From Trichothecium roseum (taxonomy: Eukaryota; Ascomycota; Sordariomycetes; Hypocreales), in the NCBI GenBank assembly GCA_026184415.1, contig CM047943.1:992001-1056000 (forward strand): a stretch of 64,000 nucleotides of DNA, in the 5' to 3' direction. Shown here in pieces: positions 63,074-64,000 of the stretch; within the stretch, counting starts at the first letter, position 1; each line of letters opens with the position of its first letter. The translations under genes and the position numbers were made by a program. The notes beneath the pieces were generated by a model. The model made no database searches. It had not been told where the DNA came from and was given only the letters and a program-made list of their open reading frames with translations.

Positions 63074-64000
63074 CGCGCAAGTAACGTTGTGTAAGCGAGG
63101 GCGCAAAGAGGTTTAGATACCACGATACGGTAGCTTTGTCGATACGCCGGATTGGCGAGATAGCTTGGCTAACCTAGAAAGGCTGGAATGATGAGAGCTG
63201 GCCGAAAGGCACAGCCAAATGGTGTTGTGTCGATGGCGGGACAATTCTATTGCCTAATTCAGAGACGCTGAGTTGCGTAGCGGCAAATCGTCGCGAAAAC
63301 GCGATCTATTGCGGCTTTGTAAATGACGGTGGGTAAATCCACTGGAGAATGGTATTTGTTCCACGGCTGTCGCGATTATAGGTAATGTGGAAATGGATTA
63401 AACTCTGACTTCCGAGCTGGCGCAGATCTGGAGCATGAGGTTTAATAAAATAGTTGCGTGGCAACCGAGTCACGAAGCCACCAGCAGCGAGGTTGACTAT
63501 ACCAGAACACCTAGGCACGACGATGACACGCGAAGACCGAGATACGCCAAGTTGTGAATCGGCCAGCCTCGATGCGTCGCGTTTGAGTATCGAAATCCGT
63601 CAGTTGGTGGTAGGTTAAGCGTAAAATAGAACGAAGCGCAGCCGTCGCAGGTTCGACAAAAAGAGATCGCGGTGACGATTATCGTGGTTCGGCGAATAGT
63701 GGCTAAGAACTCGGGTGAGGAATACTCCCAATCGCGGGCACCCCTCGTAAGACCGAAAAGGACGTTAAGAAAAATGAGTTGGTGATAATGAGCACTCGGA
63801 GTCGTTGCAGCTGCCCGTTGAGAGGCTCCTTTCGCGATGGTGGATGGACAAGAGCTGGACGACACTGACGGGCAAAGCGAAGCAAAGACAAGTTGGAGGG
63901 TGATGGATCGATGGAACTGCGAGTTGGAAGTGGGAAGGGGCGCCCACCTCAGACTCCGCTCCAGCCTCCAGCTACCTACCTTATTACCTGCTCCTGGGTG
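63074..64000. other. Upstream region of the SomA gene to the window end
   Basis: No gene could be supported. Several overlapping minus-strand frames (63306-63518, 63497-63865, 63703-63947) are unlike any family I know and probably fall in a long 5' untranslated region or promoter; long leaders are common for such regulators. Confidence 0.45.

Noticed and set aside
63640..63670. Possible tRNA T-arm (GGTTCGA near 63650)
   Set aside because: No matching acceptor stem or D-arm could be found around it.
63306..63947. Cluster of minus-strand frames upstream of the SomA gene
   Set aside because: Overlapping, without motifs, in a probable leader or promoter region.
29000..64000. A biosynthetic gene cluster or defence-type system among the genes
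   Set aside because: The genes belong to unrelated core functions on both strands, with no backbone synthase, transporter or pathway regulator grouped together.

Overview
The window looks like nuclear DNA of a filamentous ascomycete (Pezizomycotina). I favour Eurotiomycetes, but only moderately and on general appearance. The evidence is short introns of roughly 50-97 bp with GT-AG ends, fungal forms of every recognised protein (an alpha-pheromone receptor, a Som1/Flo8-type LisH regulator, indoleamine 2,3-dioxygenase as in fungal NAD synthesis), and a very AT-rich gene-free block with the marks of repeat-induced point mutation (RIP). A short motif, TACGGAGTA, is scattered through the intergenic DNA. 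All gene models below were built by reading splice sites by eye. Each CDS total is divisible by three, which supports the models, but there is no transcript evidence.

Layout. 1-7.2 kb: a DDHD phospholipase gene (+) and a convergent SRAP/HMCES-type abasic-site protein gene (-), followed by a repeat element at the edge of the AT block. 7.2-28.7 kb: about 21.5 kb of AT-rich, stop-riddled DNA with no credible gene. It holds at least three divergent copies of one dispersed repeat, several tandem repeats, a few less mutated islands and, at its right edge, a mutated copy of the left-edge element. 28.8-36 kb: GUF1 (+), a histidine-phosphatase gene (-) whose first intron lacks an AG acceptor, and a 980-residue MIT-domain protein (-). 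36-46 kb: CTNNBL1 (+), V-ATPase subunit G with a 9-nt microexon (-), a PET117-like gene (+) and RPB2 (-). 46-54 kb: indoleamine 2,3-dioxygenase (-), ESCRT-I VPS23 (+) and the STE2-type receptor (+). 55-64 kb: a conserved-looking gene of unknown function (+), a secreted GH16 glucanase (+) and a SomA/Som1-type LisH regulator (-).

The genes are mostly unrelated housekeeping functions: transcription, splicing, mitochondrial translation and cytochrome oxidase assembly, vacuolar acidification, endosomal sorting, NAD synthesis and DNA-lesion handling. There is no sign of a biosynthetic cluster, defence island or operon-like unit. The unusual material is in the repeats: the RIP-mutated block with related elements at both edges, the 9-bp minisatellite and AT-rich DNA that form the upstream region of GUF1, a perfect 31-bp palindrome, and the intergenic TACGGAGTA family. 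I did not find a gene set that I would call a new biological system.
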